This document shows positions 10,074-18,025 of a stretch of DNA of 64,000 bases, one piece after another (the stretch's first letter is position 1; each line of letters opens with the position of its first letter). The DNA comes from SCRD01 sp046705285. Lineage in GTDB: Bacteria > Acidobacteriota > Terriglobia > UBA7540. A program made the translations under genes and the position numbers. The notes under the pieces were generated by a model that ran no database searches, was not told the origin of the DNA, and saw only the letters and a list, made by a program, of their open reading frames with translations. The stretch covers positions 1 to 64,000 of the forward strand of contig JBJKQK010000009.1 in NCBI GenBank assembly GCA_046705285.1. Direction: 5' to 3'.

Positions 10074-10201
10074 GAGCTTTCATCCTCCAGGTATAGAGTA
10101 TGCGGCGGTACAAGTCCCGGCGAATCAAACCGTGTCAGGAATAATGGCCAACTCAACAAGCTGTGGCCTGCGAAGAGAACGGTCACTAATTCGTCGATGA
10201 G

Positions 10202-10498
10202 TTACATCAACAGAAGCTGGCGCCGGCAGGCCCGAAGATGGCGGCGGAACTCTCTGCAGACGTCGCTTCGGAATTCGGCGGGAAGCGCAGCCAGGGCTTC
10301 GGCAGGTGTGGGATAGTGATCGGCAAGACGATACTTGCCGCTGAGGAGGACAGTAACGGCAATCAGTCCCAAGATTTCTTCATCGCGCGGCTCGCGGTCG
10401 GAAAAGTAAGCTGCAAAACCATCCTGATCCTTGCATGAACGCTCGACCAACATCCGCGCCTGGCGAATGAAATAATCCCTGACTCTCTTTCCTGCCAT
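10202..10498 (-). CDS. Small protein of unknown function
   Basis: A 98-residue soluble protein, charged and arginine-rich, predicted mostly helical. It has no signal peptide, membrane segment or cysteine motif. The C-terminal third (FRRHLRACRRQ) is strongly basic. I do not recognise a family. The start ATG at 10498 lacks a clear ribosome site, which lowers confidence. It is the last of three small minus-strand genes between nrdJ and the FG-GAP gene. Confidence 0.5.
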   Translation of the reverse strand: MAGKRVRDYFIRQARMLVERSCKDQDGFAAYFSDREPRDEEILGLIAVTVLLSGKYRLADHYPTPAEALAALPAEFRSDVCREFRRHLRACRRQLLLM

Positions 10499-10697
10499 GG
10501 CAATTCAAAGAGGCCTGTCATGTTCCTCAAACTGGCAGTAGAATACAGCAAAACATGGAATGCCTCCAGTCGTGCTCGCCCTCATGCAGACAACCCTTCA
10601 CATAATCTGTCGACTCCGACTGTGACACCTTCCAGGAAGCCAGCGATATAAACCTTTGGGATCGTCTTGCCTGCACACCAAAGGCACATCATGCAGC

Positions 10698-10943
10698 CTA
10701 GCAGCGCACACGGGCCGTGCGAAGCGCGAGATCCCGCAACAATCCTTCTTCTCCCAACTCGGCTTTGAGCCTGCTGCAGGACGGGCATACCAAAATAATG
10801 CTGGCGACGCGTTCACCCTCGAGGCGCCTAACATCCCATCCTGCGGTGATGGCCTCTTCGGCGCCGGGAAGTTTGTGGTCACAATACCAGCAACAACCTT
10901 CTCCTGTGCTGCAAATGGCTCGTAAAGCCTCATGAACATCCAT
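10698..10943 (-). CDS. Small putative zinc-ribbon protein
   Basis: An 81-residue protein with two CxxC knuckles, CWYC near residue 18 and CPSC near residue 54. The spacing suits a zinc ribbon. The C-terminus is helical and ends in a basic tail with another cysteine. GGAGG lies 4 bases before the ATG at 10943, which supports it as a real gene. Function is unknown; nucleic-acid or protein binding is the usual role of such ribbons. It lies between two other small unknown genes on the same strand. Confidence 0.6.
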   Translation of the reverse strand: MDVHEALRAICSTGEGCCWYCDHKLPGAEEAITAGWDVRRLEGERVASIILVCPSCSRLKAELGEEGLLRDLALRTARVRC

Positions 10944-11131
10944 AGCGCCTCCGAAAAAGAGAAAAGGGTTGCACGGCTAATGTGGCAACGCTGCCTTCCA
11001 ACTTGCCTGCACTCCAACCAATCGTGAGTTCAAAGGTCGTCTCCGCTCCACAACTCGACGCCAGACCAGGTTGTTTGTCAGATTGTCATAACCCCGCAAA
11101 CGGTCGAAGAAAGATGCTGGATATCGGCCCC

Positions 11132-11422
11132 TTAATGCTTCAGCCACTTTCCGAGCTCAGTAGGAGCAACAGCCAGCTTGTAATGGTTCCCGGAATCATG
11201 TACCAGAAGGCCTTTGGACTGTAATTCCTGGAATCCTTTAAGATAAGCAGTTCTCACCGCAGGGTTACTATGATCAAGGAAATGGTGTGGACCGGAGGCA
11301 ACCCACTTGGTCTTGCCCGCGCTTCGGAGAAGGAACACCGCACCCCGGCTTCTGGCTGCATCCAGAATCTCCTTTGCCTGCAGCGAAAGCCTCTTCGATG
11401 GCTGACCCGGCGTGTGTGGCAT
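11132..11422 (-). CDS. Small protein of unknown function, winged-helix-like pattern
   Basis: A 96-residue protein. Helices at about residues 12-22 and 50-72, followed by a beta-hairpin-like segment (GLLVHDSGNHYKL), give a pattern like a winged helix. I cannot confirm the fold by eye. A GGAGG immediately precedes the ATG at 11422 with no spacer, so a slightly different start is possible. It lies about 280 bases downstream of nrdJ on the same strand. No known family is recognised. Confidence 0.55.
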   Translation of the reverse strand: MPHTPGQPSKRLSLQAKEILDAARSRGAVFLLRSAGKTKWVASGPHHFLDHSNPAVRTAYLKGFQELQSKGLLVHDSGNHYKLAVAPTELGKWLKH

Positions 11423-11704
11423 CCTCCGACACCCCTTATGGGTATAAGCCCCACCTTACCATGAGCTTACAAAGCCCACGCCATCCGAAGCTGTCCTCGG
11501 GCATTATCGCAGAAATCCTCTGCGCTTCATCCTCCCCGCGCCCCGCGGGGACCCAGCCGCGGATTAAGGGCTCTGACCAGACTCTATAACCTCCAGTATC
11601 CAGCAACCTCTGGCTGCATTGTATTGTTCAATGAACATAATTGCAACACTTTCTTTGCAGAAGATCGCATTTTTTTAAGCTCATATCCCTTCAAGAATAG
11701 CCAT

Positions 11705-14596
11705 TTACGAGCAGCCGCTCGTGGACCCACAGTTCATGCAGCGGTAGCAGGAACCGTTACGAACCATGATGGCGCCACAATCGGCGCAAGAAGGCGCATC
11801 GTCTTCGGCCGACACCAAGCCGGCCAGTCCTGGTTGGCTTGCGCCCGCGGAAGGCCCTGCCGCAGCACGGGAAAACTGCTGAGCCAGTTCGGCTGCTTTT
11901 GAGCTTTCCGAACTGCTCACCGTTTCAAGGCTGGCGTTTTCCCGTGGCTGCGCGTCCCTGGGCAGGAACTTCCAGGCCAGCCAACGGAAGATGTAGTCCA
12001 TGACGGACTTAGCGTACCGGATCTCCGGATGCGGAGTCCAACCGCTGGGCTCAAAGCGCGTGTGACTGAACTTGTCGCACAGGACTTTGAGCGGCACCCC
12101 ATACTGCAGCGCCAAGGAAACCGCCGTCGCGAACGAATCCATCAGTCCGGAAACGGTCGACCCTTCCTTGGCCATAGTGATGAAAATTTCACCAGGCTGC
12201 CCGTTTTCGTAAAGACCTACGGTCAGATATCCCTCATGGCCGCCCACAGAGAATTTGTGAGTGATCGCACGGCGTTCGTCCGCCAGTTTGTGCCGGAAAG
12301 GCTTGCCTTCCGCAGCCGCTGCCGAGGCTTCGTCAGTTTTTCCGGAGGGCTCCAACTCGTGCTCCTTCTCCCGCTTCACGTCCGACGTATTAAGGGGCTG
12401 GCTGCGTTTGGAACCGTTGCGATAGACGGCAATGGCTTTCAAACCCAGCCGCCACGCTTCAATGTACGCCTTCTCGATATCTTCAACGGTGGCTTCCTCA
12501 GGCAGGTTTACGGTCTTCGAGATGGCACCGGATATAAAGGGCTGCACCGCCGCCATCATCCGGATGTGTCCCATGTAGTGGATTGAGCGCCTGCCCTTCG
12601 CTGGCTTCAGTGAGCAATCAAACACGGGCAGATGCTCGGGATTCAGATGCGGTGCTCCCTCAATCGTGCCGTGCTGGTCGATGTAATTCACAATCTCCGC
12701 CGCCTGCTGCTCCGTGTAGCCGAGCTTAAGCAGGGACATGGGAACAATGTTGTTGACGATTTTGATGAGGCCACCGCCAACAAGCTTCTTATATTTCACC
12801 AGAGCCAGATCAGGCTCGACACCCGTCGTGTCGCAGTCCATCATGAAGCCGATTGTTCCCGTCGGAGCCAGCACCGTGACCTGCGCATTGCGGTAGCCAT
12901 GCTTCACACCGCTGGCCATGCACTCGTCCCAAACCTCCTGGCATCTTTCCATCAGCCGCTCTGGAACGTTCGTGGCATTGATGCCCTGCAGCGCATTCCG
13001 GTGCATCGAAATCACCTCGAGGAATGAATCACGGTTCTCCGCATAGCCGGAACACGGGCCGACCTCTGCTGCGATTCGGGAAGAAGTCAGATACGCCTGG
13101 CCATGCATCAGTGCAGTGATCGCTCCGGCGAAGTCGCGCCCATCGTCGGAGTCGTAAGGCAGGCCATTTGCCATCAAAAGCGCTCCCAAATTGGCGAAGC
13201 CGAGGCCAAGAGGACGGAAATTGTGAGAATTCTCAGCGATTCTTTCCGTGGGATAACTCGCATTGTCAACCAGGATCTCCTGCGCGGTGGTCACCACATC
13301 AACAGCGTGTTGAAATGCATCTACGTCGAACTTCATGTCCGCTGTCACGAATTTCATCAGGTTCAGCGAGGCCAAGTTGCAGGCCGAATCGTCGAGAAAC
13401 ATATACTCGCTACACGGATTCGAGGCATTAATGGGTCCCGTCGCCTTTGAGGTGTGCCATCTGTTCACAGTCGTGTCAAACTGCATGCCCGGATCGCCGC
13501 ACTGCCAGGCGGATTCCGAAATCCTGCGCATCAGGTCGCGGGCACGGTAAGAAGCGATCGGCTCGCCGGTTGTCACCTTTCGTGTCACCCAATCCTTGTC
13601 TTCAATGACGGCTTGCATGAATTCATCGGTAACACGTACGCTGTTGTTGGCGTTTTGGAAAAAAATGGAGCTGTAGGCCTCACCATCAATCGCCGGGTCG
13701 TATCCAGCATCGACCAACGCCCATGCCTTACGCTCCTCTTTCGCTTTGCACTCGATAAAATCAACGATATCGGGATGATCGATATTGAGAATCACCATCT
13801 TCGCTGCCCGCCGCGTCTTCCCGCCTGATTTGATGACCCCCGCGAAGGCGTCGTACCCCTTCATGAAAGAAAGCGGACCTGAAGCCACGCCGCCACCCGA
13901 CAGCGTCTCGACAGAGGACCGGAGCGGCGAAAGATTGGTCCCTGTGCCGGAGCCCCACTTGAAAAGCATCCCTTCGGTTCTGGCCAGCGTCAGGATACTG
14001 TCAAGGTTGTCCTGGACGGAATTGATAAAGCACGCCGACACCTGGGGATGGCGATAAGCCTCAGATTCCTTCCTCACACCGCCGGTTGCAGGATCCCAAT
14101 ACCAGCCCGTTCCTTTTGAGCTGCGCCGATATTTGTGCCACAGGCCGCAATTGAACCAGACCGGCGAATTGAATGCCGCCTTCTGGCGCACCAGCAAGTG
14201 CGTTAGCTCGTCATGGAACGTCTCCGCATCCTCTTCCGTCCGAAAGTACCCGTCCTCCCGGCCCCAGTCCGCAATCGTGTCTGCCACGCGGCTTACCAAC
14301 TGCCGAACGCTCGATTCGCGCTCGGGCGTTCCAAGCTTGCCATGAAAATACTTCGAGGCCACGATATTCGTGGCAGTCATCGACCAATCCTTGGGAACCT
14401 CGACGTTCCGTTGCTCAAAAATCGTCTCGCCCTTCTCATTTTGAATCGACGCAGTGCGCACATCCCACTCGATTTCATCGAACGGGTGCGCATCTTCCCT
14501 GCTGAAATACCGCTTCACCTTAATTCCAGCGTGCTTGGGAGTCTTTGAAGCTGTCATATTTCGAGCTTCCATTGAAAAAGTTTCGCGATCCGGCAT
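11705..14596 (-). CDS. nrdJ: Adenosylcobalamin-dependent ribonucleotide reductase (class II)
   Basis: This enzyme reduces ribonucleotides to deoxyribonucleotides using adenosylcobalamin as radical source, so it does not depend on oxygen. At 963 residues it is the long form. ACFINSV near residue 185 supplies one redox cysteine. NPCSEYMFLDDSACNL near 390 holds the active-site Cys and Glu. A TSCPD-type domain lies at about residues 745-850. The C-terminus is a zinc ribbon with CADC and CYRCMNC, expected to help re-reduce the active site. The ATG at 14596 has GGGAGG 5 bases upstream. A consensus promoter and a possible NrdR box lie in the 464-base leader region. No cobalamin riboswitch was seen there. 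Confidence 0.96.
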   Translation of the reverse strand: MPDRETFSMEARNMTASKTPKHAGIKVKRYFSREDAHPFDEIEWDVRTASIQNEKGETIFEQRNVEVPKDWSMTATNIVASKYFHGKLGTPERESSVRQLVSRVADTIADWGREDGYFRTEEDAETFHDELTHLLVRQKAAFNSPVWFNCGLWHKYRRSSKGTGWYWDPATGGVRKESEAYRHPQVSACFINSVQDNLDSILTLARTEGMLFKWGSGTGTNLSPLRSSVETLSGGGVASGPLSFMKGYDAFAGVIKSGGKTRRAAKMVILNIDHPDIVDFIECKAKEERKAWALVDAGYDPAIDGEAYSSIFFQNANNSVRVTDEFMQAVIEDKDWVTRKVTTGEPIASYRARDLMRRISESAWQCGDPGMQFDTTVNRWHTSKATGPINASNPCSEYMFLDDSACNLASLNLMKFVTADMKFDVDAFQHAVDVVTTAQEILVDNASYPTERIAENSHNFRPLGLGFANLGALLMANGLPYDSDDGRDFAGAITALMHGQAYLTSSRIAAEVGPCSGYAENRDSFLEVISMHRNALQGINATNVPERLMERCQEVWDECMASGVKHGYRNAQVTVLAPTGTIGFMMDCDTTGVEPDLALVKYKKLVGGGLIKIVNNIVPMSLLKLGYTEQQAAEIVNYIDQHGTIEGAPHLNPEHLPVFDCSLKPAKGRRSIHYMGHIRMMAAVQPFISGAISKTVNLPEEATVEDIEKAYIEAWRLGLKAIAVYRNGSKRSQPLNTSDVKREKEHELEPSGKTDEASAAAAEGKPFRHKLADERRAITHKFSVGGHEGYLTVGLYENGQPGEIFITMAKEGSTVSGLMDSFATAVSLALQYGVPLKVLCDKFSHTRFEPSGWTPHPEIRYAKSVMDYIFRWLAWKFLPRDAQPRENASLETVSSSESSKAAELAQQFSRAAAGPSAGASQPGLAGLVSAEDDAPSCADCGAIMVRNGSCYRCMNCGSTSGCS

Positions 14597-14780
14597 GAAA
14601 GCCTCCCTCTTAGCTTAAAACTTTCAAAATCAACTGATTAAGTCGGATATGCCCGACATTTCTTTCGCGAGGGGCAACACGCTGCGGGCGCTGCTTGGCT
14701 CCTTCGGCCGGTTCTCGCGAGACTCGCCGCATTCCATTGGCAATATCATCCCTGAGCAACTGACAAACTCACTTCGCGGA

Positions 14781-14809
14781 ATTTAAACCCGTCGGAGGGA
14801 TCGTGTCAA
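14781..14809 (-). promoter_or_regulatory. Putative sigma-70 promoter for nrdJ
   Basis: On the minus strand: TTGACA (plus 14804-14809), 17-base spacer, TTAAAT (plus 14781-14786). It predicts a leader of about 175-180 bases before the nrdJ start. Confidence 0.5.
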
Positions 14810-14846
14810 GAGAAAACTACAAAAGGTAGGGGTTTTTAATTCTCGA

Positions 14847-14862
14847 CTACCATATCTTGTGC
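14847..14862. promoter_or_regulatory. Possible NrdR box
   Basis: The 16-mer CTACCATATCTTGTGC matches most fixed positions of the NrdR consensus ACACwATATaTwGTGT. It lies 37 bases upstream of the nrdJ -35 element. NrdR sites normally come in pairs; no second good copy was found about 31 bases away, so this is tentative. Confidence 0.35.
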
Positions 14863-14984
14863 AACCGCGCCTTCTCCGAAACCCCTCCGCGCCTGCCGGA
14901 ACAGGCTTCGCCCGCATCTTCCCTTAATTTACGATACCTCGCGGAGAGTGCGGCTGCAAGTGTGTGGACACCAAGAGTAAGGTG

Positions 14985-15028
14985 GGTAGAGGAGCCCCCG
15001 CCAAGGCGGCACGGAAGACTCCTCACCG
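14985..15028. repeat. Nested inverted repeat between carD and nrdJ
   Basis: An outer stem GAGGAG (14989-14994) / CTCCTC (15019-15024), extended by GG/CC pairs, encloses a compact inner hairpin CCGCC-AA-GGCGG (14998-15009). It sits about 35 bases beyond the carD stop and could be the carD transcript end. No T-run follows on either strand, so it is not a textbook terminator. Confidence 0.45.
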
Positions 15029-15060
15029 ATATTTAAAAAGGCTGAGGCGTAGAAACAAGT

Positions 15061-15570
15061 TCAGCTTGGCAGCAGAACTTTCAGGTTTGACTGAGTGAGA
15101 GACTGGACAAGCTCCGCTTCAACCGTCTCCCGCGCGACCCCCCGGGCAACAGCAATTTCGTCAACCAGCAGCTGCCAGGACCGGTCAAACATTTTCTTTT
15201 CGCGGAATGAGAGGGACTTGCCCTGGCTCAAAACCAGCAGGCTCTTGAAAACTTCGGCTACCTGCTGCAGCGAGCCGCTGCGCATCTTCTCCGAATTCTC
15301 CTTGAATCGTCCCTTCCAGTCCTGTTGGGTTTTGCATTGGCCTTTGCGGATAAACTCCAGGATCGTCTCAACTTCTTTGCCTCTGACGACCTTCCGCAAG
15401 CCCACGTTGCCTACGTTGCTGATCGGCACCATCACTCGAAGGCTGCTGGAATTGAGCTTTAACAGGTAGAACATCTCGGGTTGGCCGGTCAGGTTTCGTG
15501 TTGATATTTGTTCGATAATACCTACTCCCTGATTGGGATAGACTACTTTTTCGCCTATTTGGAATGCCAT
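15061..15570 (-). CDS. CarD/CdnL-family transcription regulator
   Basis: A 169-residue CarD_CdnL_TRCF protein. The first 60 residues form the RNA-polymerase-interacting Tudor-like domain (FQIGEKVVYPNQGVG, then strands through VMVPISN). The remainder is the helical DNA-binding domain, ending with helices containing SFREKKMF and VARETVEAEL. Family members bind the RNA polymerase beta subunit and stabilise open complexes at many promoters. I start at the ATG at 15570, with GAGG 10 bases upstream, because the consensus N-terminus begins there. The frame extends 12 codons further but without family similarity. A TTGACA-containing promoter overlaps the end of the decayed transposase just upstream. 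Confidence 0.92.
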   Translation of the reverse strand: MAFQIGEKVVYPNQGVGIIEQISTRNLTGQPEMFYLLKLNSSSLRVMVPISNVGNVGLRKVVRGKEVETILEFIRKGQCKTQQDWKGRFKENSEKMRSGSLQQVAEVFKSLLVLSQGKSLSFREKKMFDRSWQLLVDEIAVARGVARETVEAELVQSLTQSNLKVLLPS

Positions 15571-15609
15571 ATCAAGATGACCTCTTTTTGGTGCAGATAT
15601 GCACACTGT

Positions 15610-15638
15610 AGGGTAGTTCGTAACATAGCTGATGTCAA
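15610..15638 (-). promoter_or_regulatory. Putative sigma-70 promoter for carD
   Basis: On the minus strand: TTGACA (plus 15633-15638), 17-base spacer, TACCCT (plus 15610-15615). The -10 is weak. It lies 40 bases upstream of the carD ATG and directly beside the transposase remnant. Confidence 0.35.
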
Positions 15639-15660
15639 GCGGCTGAACTCGCCCACCAGG

Positions 15661-15990
15661 TTAGTGACACTTGGTCTCCTTCTTTCGGGCGAGGATTTGG
15701 CGAGGAACTCCTGGGGTGTGAGGCAGCCGAAAACCTGGTGAGGACGAACGGTGTTGTAGGCTCGTTCCCAAGCCTGGAGTTCCCGGTTGAGCTTGGTAAG
15801 GGAAGCGAAAAGGAGGTGATCTCATGGAACTCCTCGGTATGGGCGCGGTTGCCACACTCGGCCTTGCCGTTGAGCTTGGCGGATCGTGGCGTCGGGACAT
15901 ATGGCTTGACGGCACGCTCCAGGCTGGCCTGCTCAAGGACGTCGGCGAACGCGCCGTGCGAAGACATTTTAGCCCCTTTGCCAATGCGTG
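15661..15990 (-). pseudogene. IS481-like transposase remnant (rve integrase core)
   Basis: Translating the minus strand in two frames gives consecutive pieces of one integrase-core transposase. PRSAKLNGKAECGNRAHTEE (about 15840-15910) is followed, after a frameshift near 15800, by AWERAYNTVRPHQ and GCLTPQEFL (about 15690-15785). The end appears to be KKETKCH at 15661 after another shift. The 5' two-thirds, with the first catalytic aspartates, is missing. I saw no clear terminal inverted repeats. This is an old, inactive insertion-sequence fragment between carD and the transporter pair. Confidence 0.75.
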
Positions 15991-16020
15991 TCCCAAATGT
16001 GTGCCCGACGTTCCGGAACG

Positions 16021-16257
16021 CTATGGCAAGCCGGATTTTGACATGATTTCGATCTTCTCGTCCTGCTTCCGCACCCAGACCTCTTCTTCCACGTTGAGCA
16101 GTTCCTGAAGGACGTTTCCCCACGGAAAGGCCGCTGGATATTCCACCTCGATACAAACCCCGCCGTAGCACTGCCGCACACGCCCGGTGGCGCCAACCTT
16201 CATGGCGAGACTCGCCATCAGATCAGGAAAGGACGAAGGTAAGTTGTTTTTACTCAC
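16021..16257 (-). CDS. Small protein overlapping the transporter stop
   Basis: A 78-residue protein whose GTG start (16255-16257) overlaps the TGA of the transporter gene as GTGA. This arrangement is typical of translational coupling. The sequence is soluble, with a beta-rich middle (GRVRQCYGGVCIEVEYP) and an acidic-to-basic tail. There are two cysteines and no membrane segment. No family is recognised. Coupling suggests it works with the transporter, perhaps as a cytosolic partner, but this is inference. It ends about 30 bases before the transposase remnant. Confidence 0.55.
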   Translation of the reverse strand: MSKNNLPSSFPDLMASLAMKVGATGRVRQCYGGVCIEVEYPAAFPWGNVLQELLNVEEEVWVRKQDEKIEIMSKSGLP

Positions 16258-17642
16258 GGCCGTACTCCCATCAAAGGCAATTGTATCCAGAGCAGCAAAG
16301 TAGCCAATCCCAGCGTGACCGCTCCTACCAGTAAACCCGGCTTCAGCCATGTCCAGAAGTCGATCAGGCCCAGGCGTCGCCGCTCCAGCACCCCCACGGC
16401 GATGATGTTGGCCGTGCTGCCAATCATGGTCACGTTGCCGAAGAAGGTTCCACCGAAGAGCAGGCCCCACCACAGCGGGAAGGCATGGATTCCCTGCGCC
16501 TGCAAGTCCTGCACCACGGGAATCAGCGTGGCAACGCCCAGAACATTGTCCATCAGCGCGCTCATGATTCCACCTGACCACATCAGGACAACCAGCAGGG
16601 CGCCCTGGCTGTCGCCTGCCACCTGGACCAGAAGGTGGGCGATCTGTCCGGTTACGCCCACGTACCTCAGCGCCCCCACTGAGGTAAATAGCGCCAGAAA
16701 GAAGCTCAGGGTCCACCAATCGACCCGACGCTCAACTATCTCGCGGGCGCGAGGGCGGTCGAGCAGCATCACCAGCCCCGCAAAGGCCAGCGCAGTTCCC
16801 AGCAGCAGGGTGTTTTTCTTGAGTCCGATTGCGGATTCAATCGGGCTGTGCAGGACCAGTCCCGCGATCAGCCCCAGAAAGATCAGCCATGACACCCAAT
16901 GGCTGCCGGAGGGGCCTTCTTCCCCGGACTTTTCTTCCGCCCCGTTCCCCGCCTCGCGGAGCCGCGCCTGCAGTTCCCGGATGGGCTTCCGAAAGTACCA
17001 GAGGGACAGCAGGATGGTCGCAACCAGGCTGATCAATGCGATTGGAGACGCCCAGCGCAGGAAATCGCTGAACGTCAACTCGCCCTGAAGCGCCACCATC
17101 ACGCCCACGGGATTGCCAACCACCGTGGCGGCAGATCCGATATTGGTCGCGAAAACCAGCATGATGAAAAACGGGGCAGGACTTACGCGCCGGTCAGCGA
17201 GGAAGTGGATGGTGATGGCGGTCATAAAAAGGATGGACGTCACCTCGTCCACCAGCGCCGCCGACGCGGCTCCCAGCACCATGATCAGCAGGCAGAATTG
17301 CCAGGCGTTGGGTTGCAGGCGGTGGAAGATGTCCGCCAGAACGTGTTCAAAGAATCGCCGCTCTTCGAGAAAACCTACCACCACCATCATGGCCACCAGG
17401 AACATGACGATGTCGATCTGGGAAAATTCGATGAAGTGAGGAACGTCCAGAAGTCCGGTGGCTAGCAGAAGAGCCACCGCCACAAACGCAAAGGCCAGGC
17501 GGAATGACCAGAACAGCAGCGTGGCCAGAATCATCCCCGCAAAGATCGCCACGGCCAGAACCTGCCGCGGCGTAAACCCGCCCAACCAACTGAGAAGGGC
17601 GAACGCCGCCACCCCACCCAGAAAACCCAGGATTCGATTCAT
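16254..17642 (-). CDS. ArsB/NhaD-type ion transporter
   Basis: A 462-residue integral membrane protein with about 11-12 hydrophobic segments, belonging to the ion-transporter superfamily of ArsB, NhaD and the citrate/sulfate permeases. Two related half-repeats are visible. Conserved features include VDEVTSILFM with charged residues inside the membrane region, FATNIGSAATVVGNP in the first half, and FGNVTMIGSTANI in the second. These serine/glycine-rich re-entrant loops bind substrate in the family. The substrate could be arsenite, sodium/proton or an organic anion. No arsR or arsC neighbour supports arsenite. ATG start at 17642. Confidence 0.85.
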   Translation of the reverse strand: MNRILGFLGGVAAFALLSWLGGFTPRQVLAVAIFAGMILATLLFWSFRLAFAFVAVALLLATGLLDVPHFIEFSQIDIVMFLVAMMVVVGFLEERRFFEHVLADIFHRLQPNAWQFCLLIMVLGAASAALVDEVTSILFMTAITIHFLADRRVSPAPFFIMLVFATNIGSAATVVGNPVGVMVALQGELTFSDFLRWASPIALISLVATILLSLWYFRKPIRELQARLREAGNGAEEKSGEEGPSGSHWVSWLIFLGLIAGLVLHSPIESAIGLKKNTLLLGTALAFAGLVMLLDRPRAREIVERRVDWWTLSFFLALFTSVGALRYVGVTGQIAHLLVQVAGDSQGALLVVLMWSGGIMSALMDNVLGVATLIPVVQDLQAQGIHAFPLWWGLLFGGTFFGNVTMIGSTANIIAVGVLERRRLGLIDFWTWLKPGLLVGAVTLGLATLLLWIQLPLMGVRP

Positions 17643-18025
17643 AGCCCGCTCCCTGTTTGCTCACGGGAGACCGCCGCCGTTTTTCCTCGACTCGAGCTGA
17701 AAGCGGCCAGCCTCCCTCATCGAATTTGTGGCCGTGGACATTCCGTATGATTCATTCCGCCCATCCCCGGCATGCGGACACCTGCAGGACCTCTTCAGTC
17801 CCGCACAGATATGAATTGTGAGAACGCCTTGCGTTAATTCTGCTGCTGTGACTACCCGCCCTTCGTAGACCACGCTGCCGGGGTCCACCTAGCGGGCTAT
17901 AATCCTACGAATACACCCAACGCAGGGCAGGGTCAAGCCCAGGACTGACAGCAATTGATGCCGGATGCCCCCCAGATTCACCCAGCTATTTTGTGGGAAC
18001 TGAGCGACAATGGGAGGCACGACCG
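17643..18025. other. Divergent intergenic region
   Basis: A 383-base stretch between the transporter (minus) and the TonB receptor (plus). A 75-codon open frame on the minus strand (17661-17888) lacks protein-like composition and a clear ribosome site. I see no strong promoter pair or repeat. Confidence 0.35.

Noticed and set aside
14597..14780. Cobalamin riboswitch in the nrdJ leader
   Set aside because: Expected because the enzyme needs B12, but no B12-box-like segment or matching helices were found by eye.
14816..14831. Second NrdR box at the expected 31-base spacing
   Set aside because: Fewer than half of the fixed consensus positions match.
17661..17888. 75-codon minus-strand frame upstream of the transporter
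   Set aside because: GTG start without a ribosome site, odd composition and no visible motif. It occupies the divergent promoter region.
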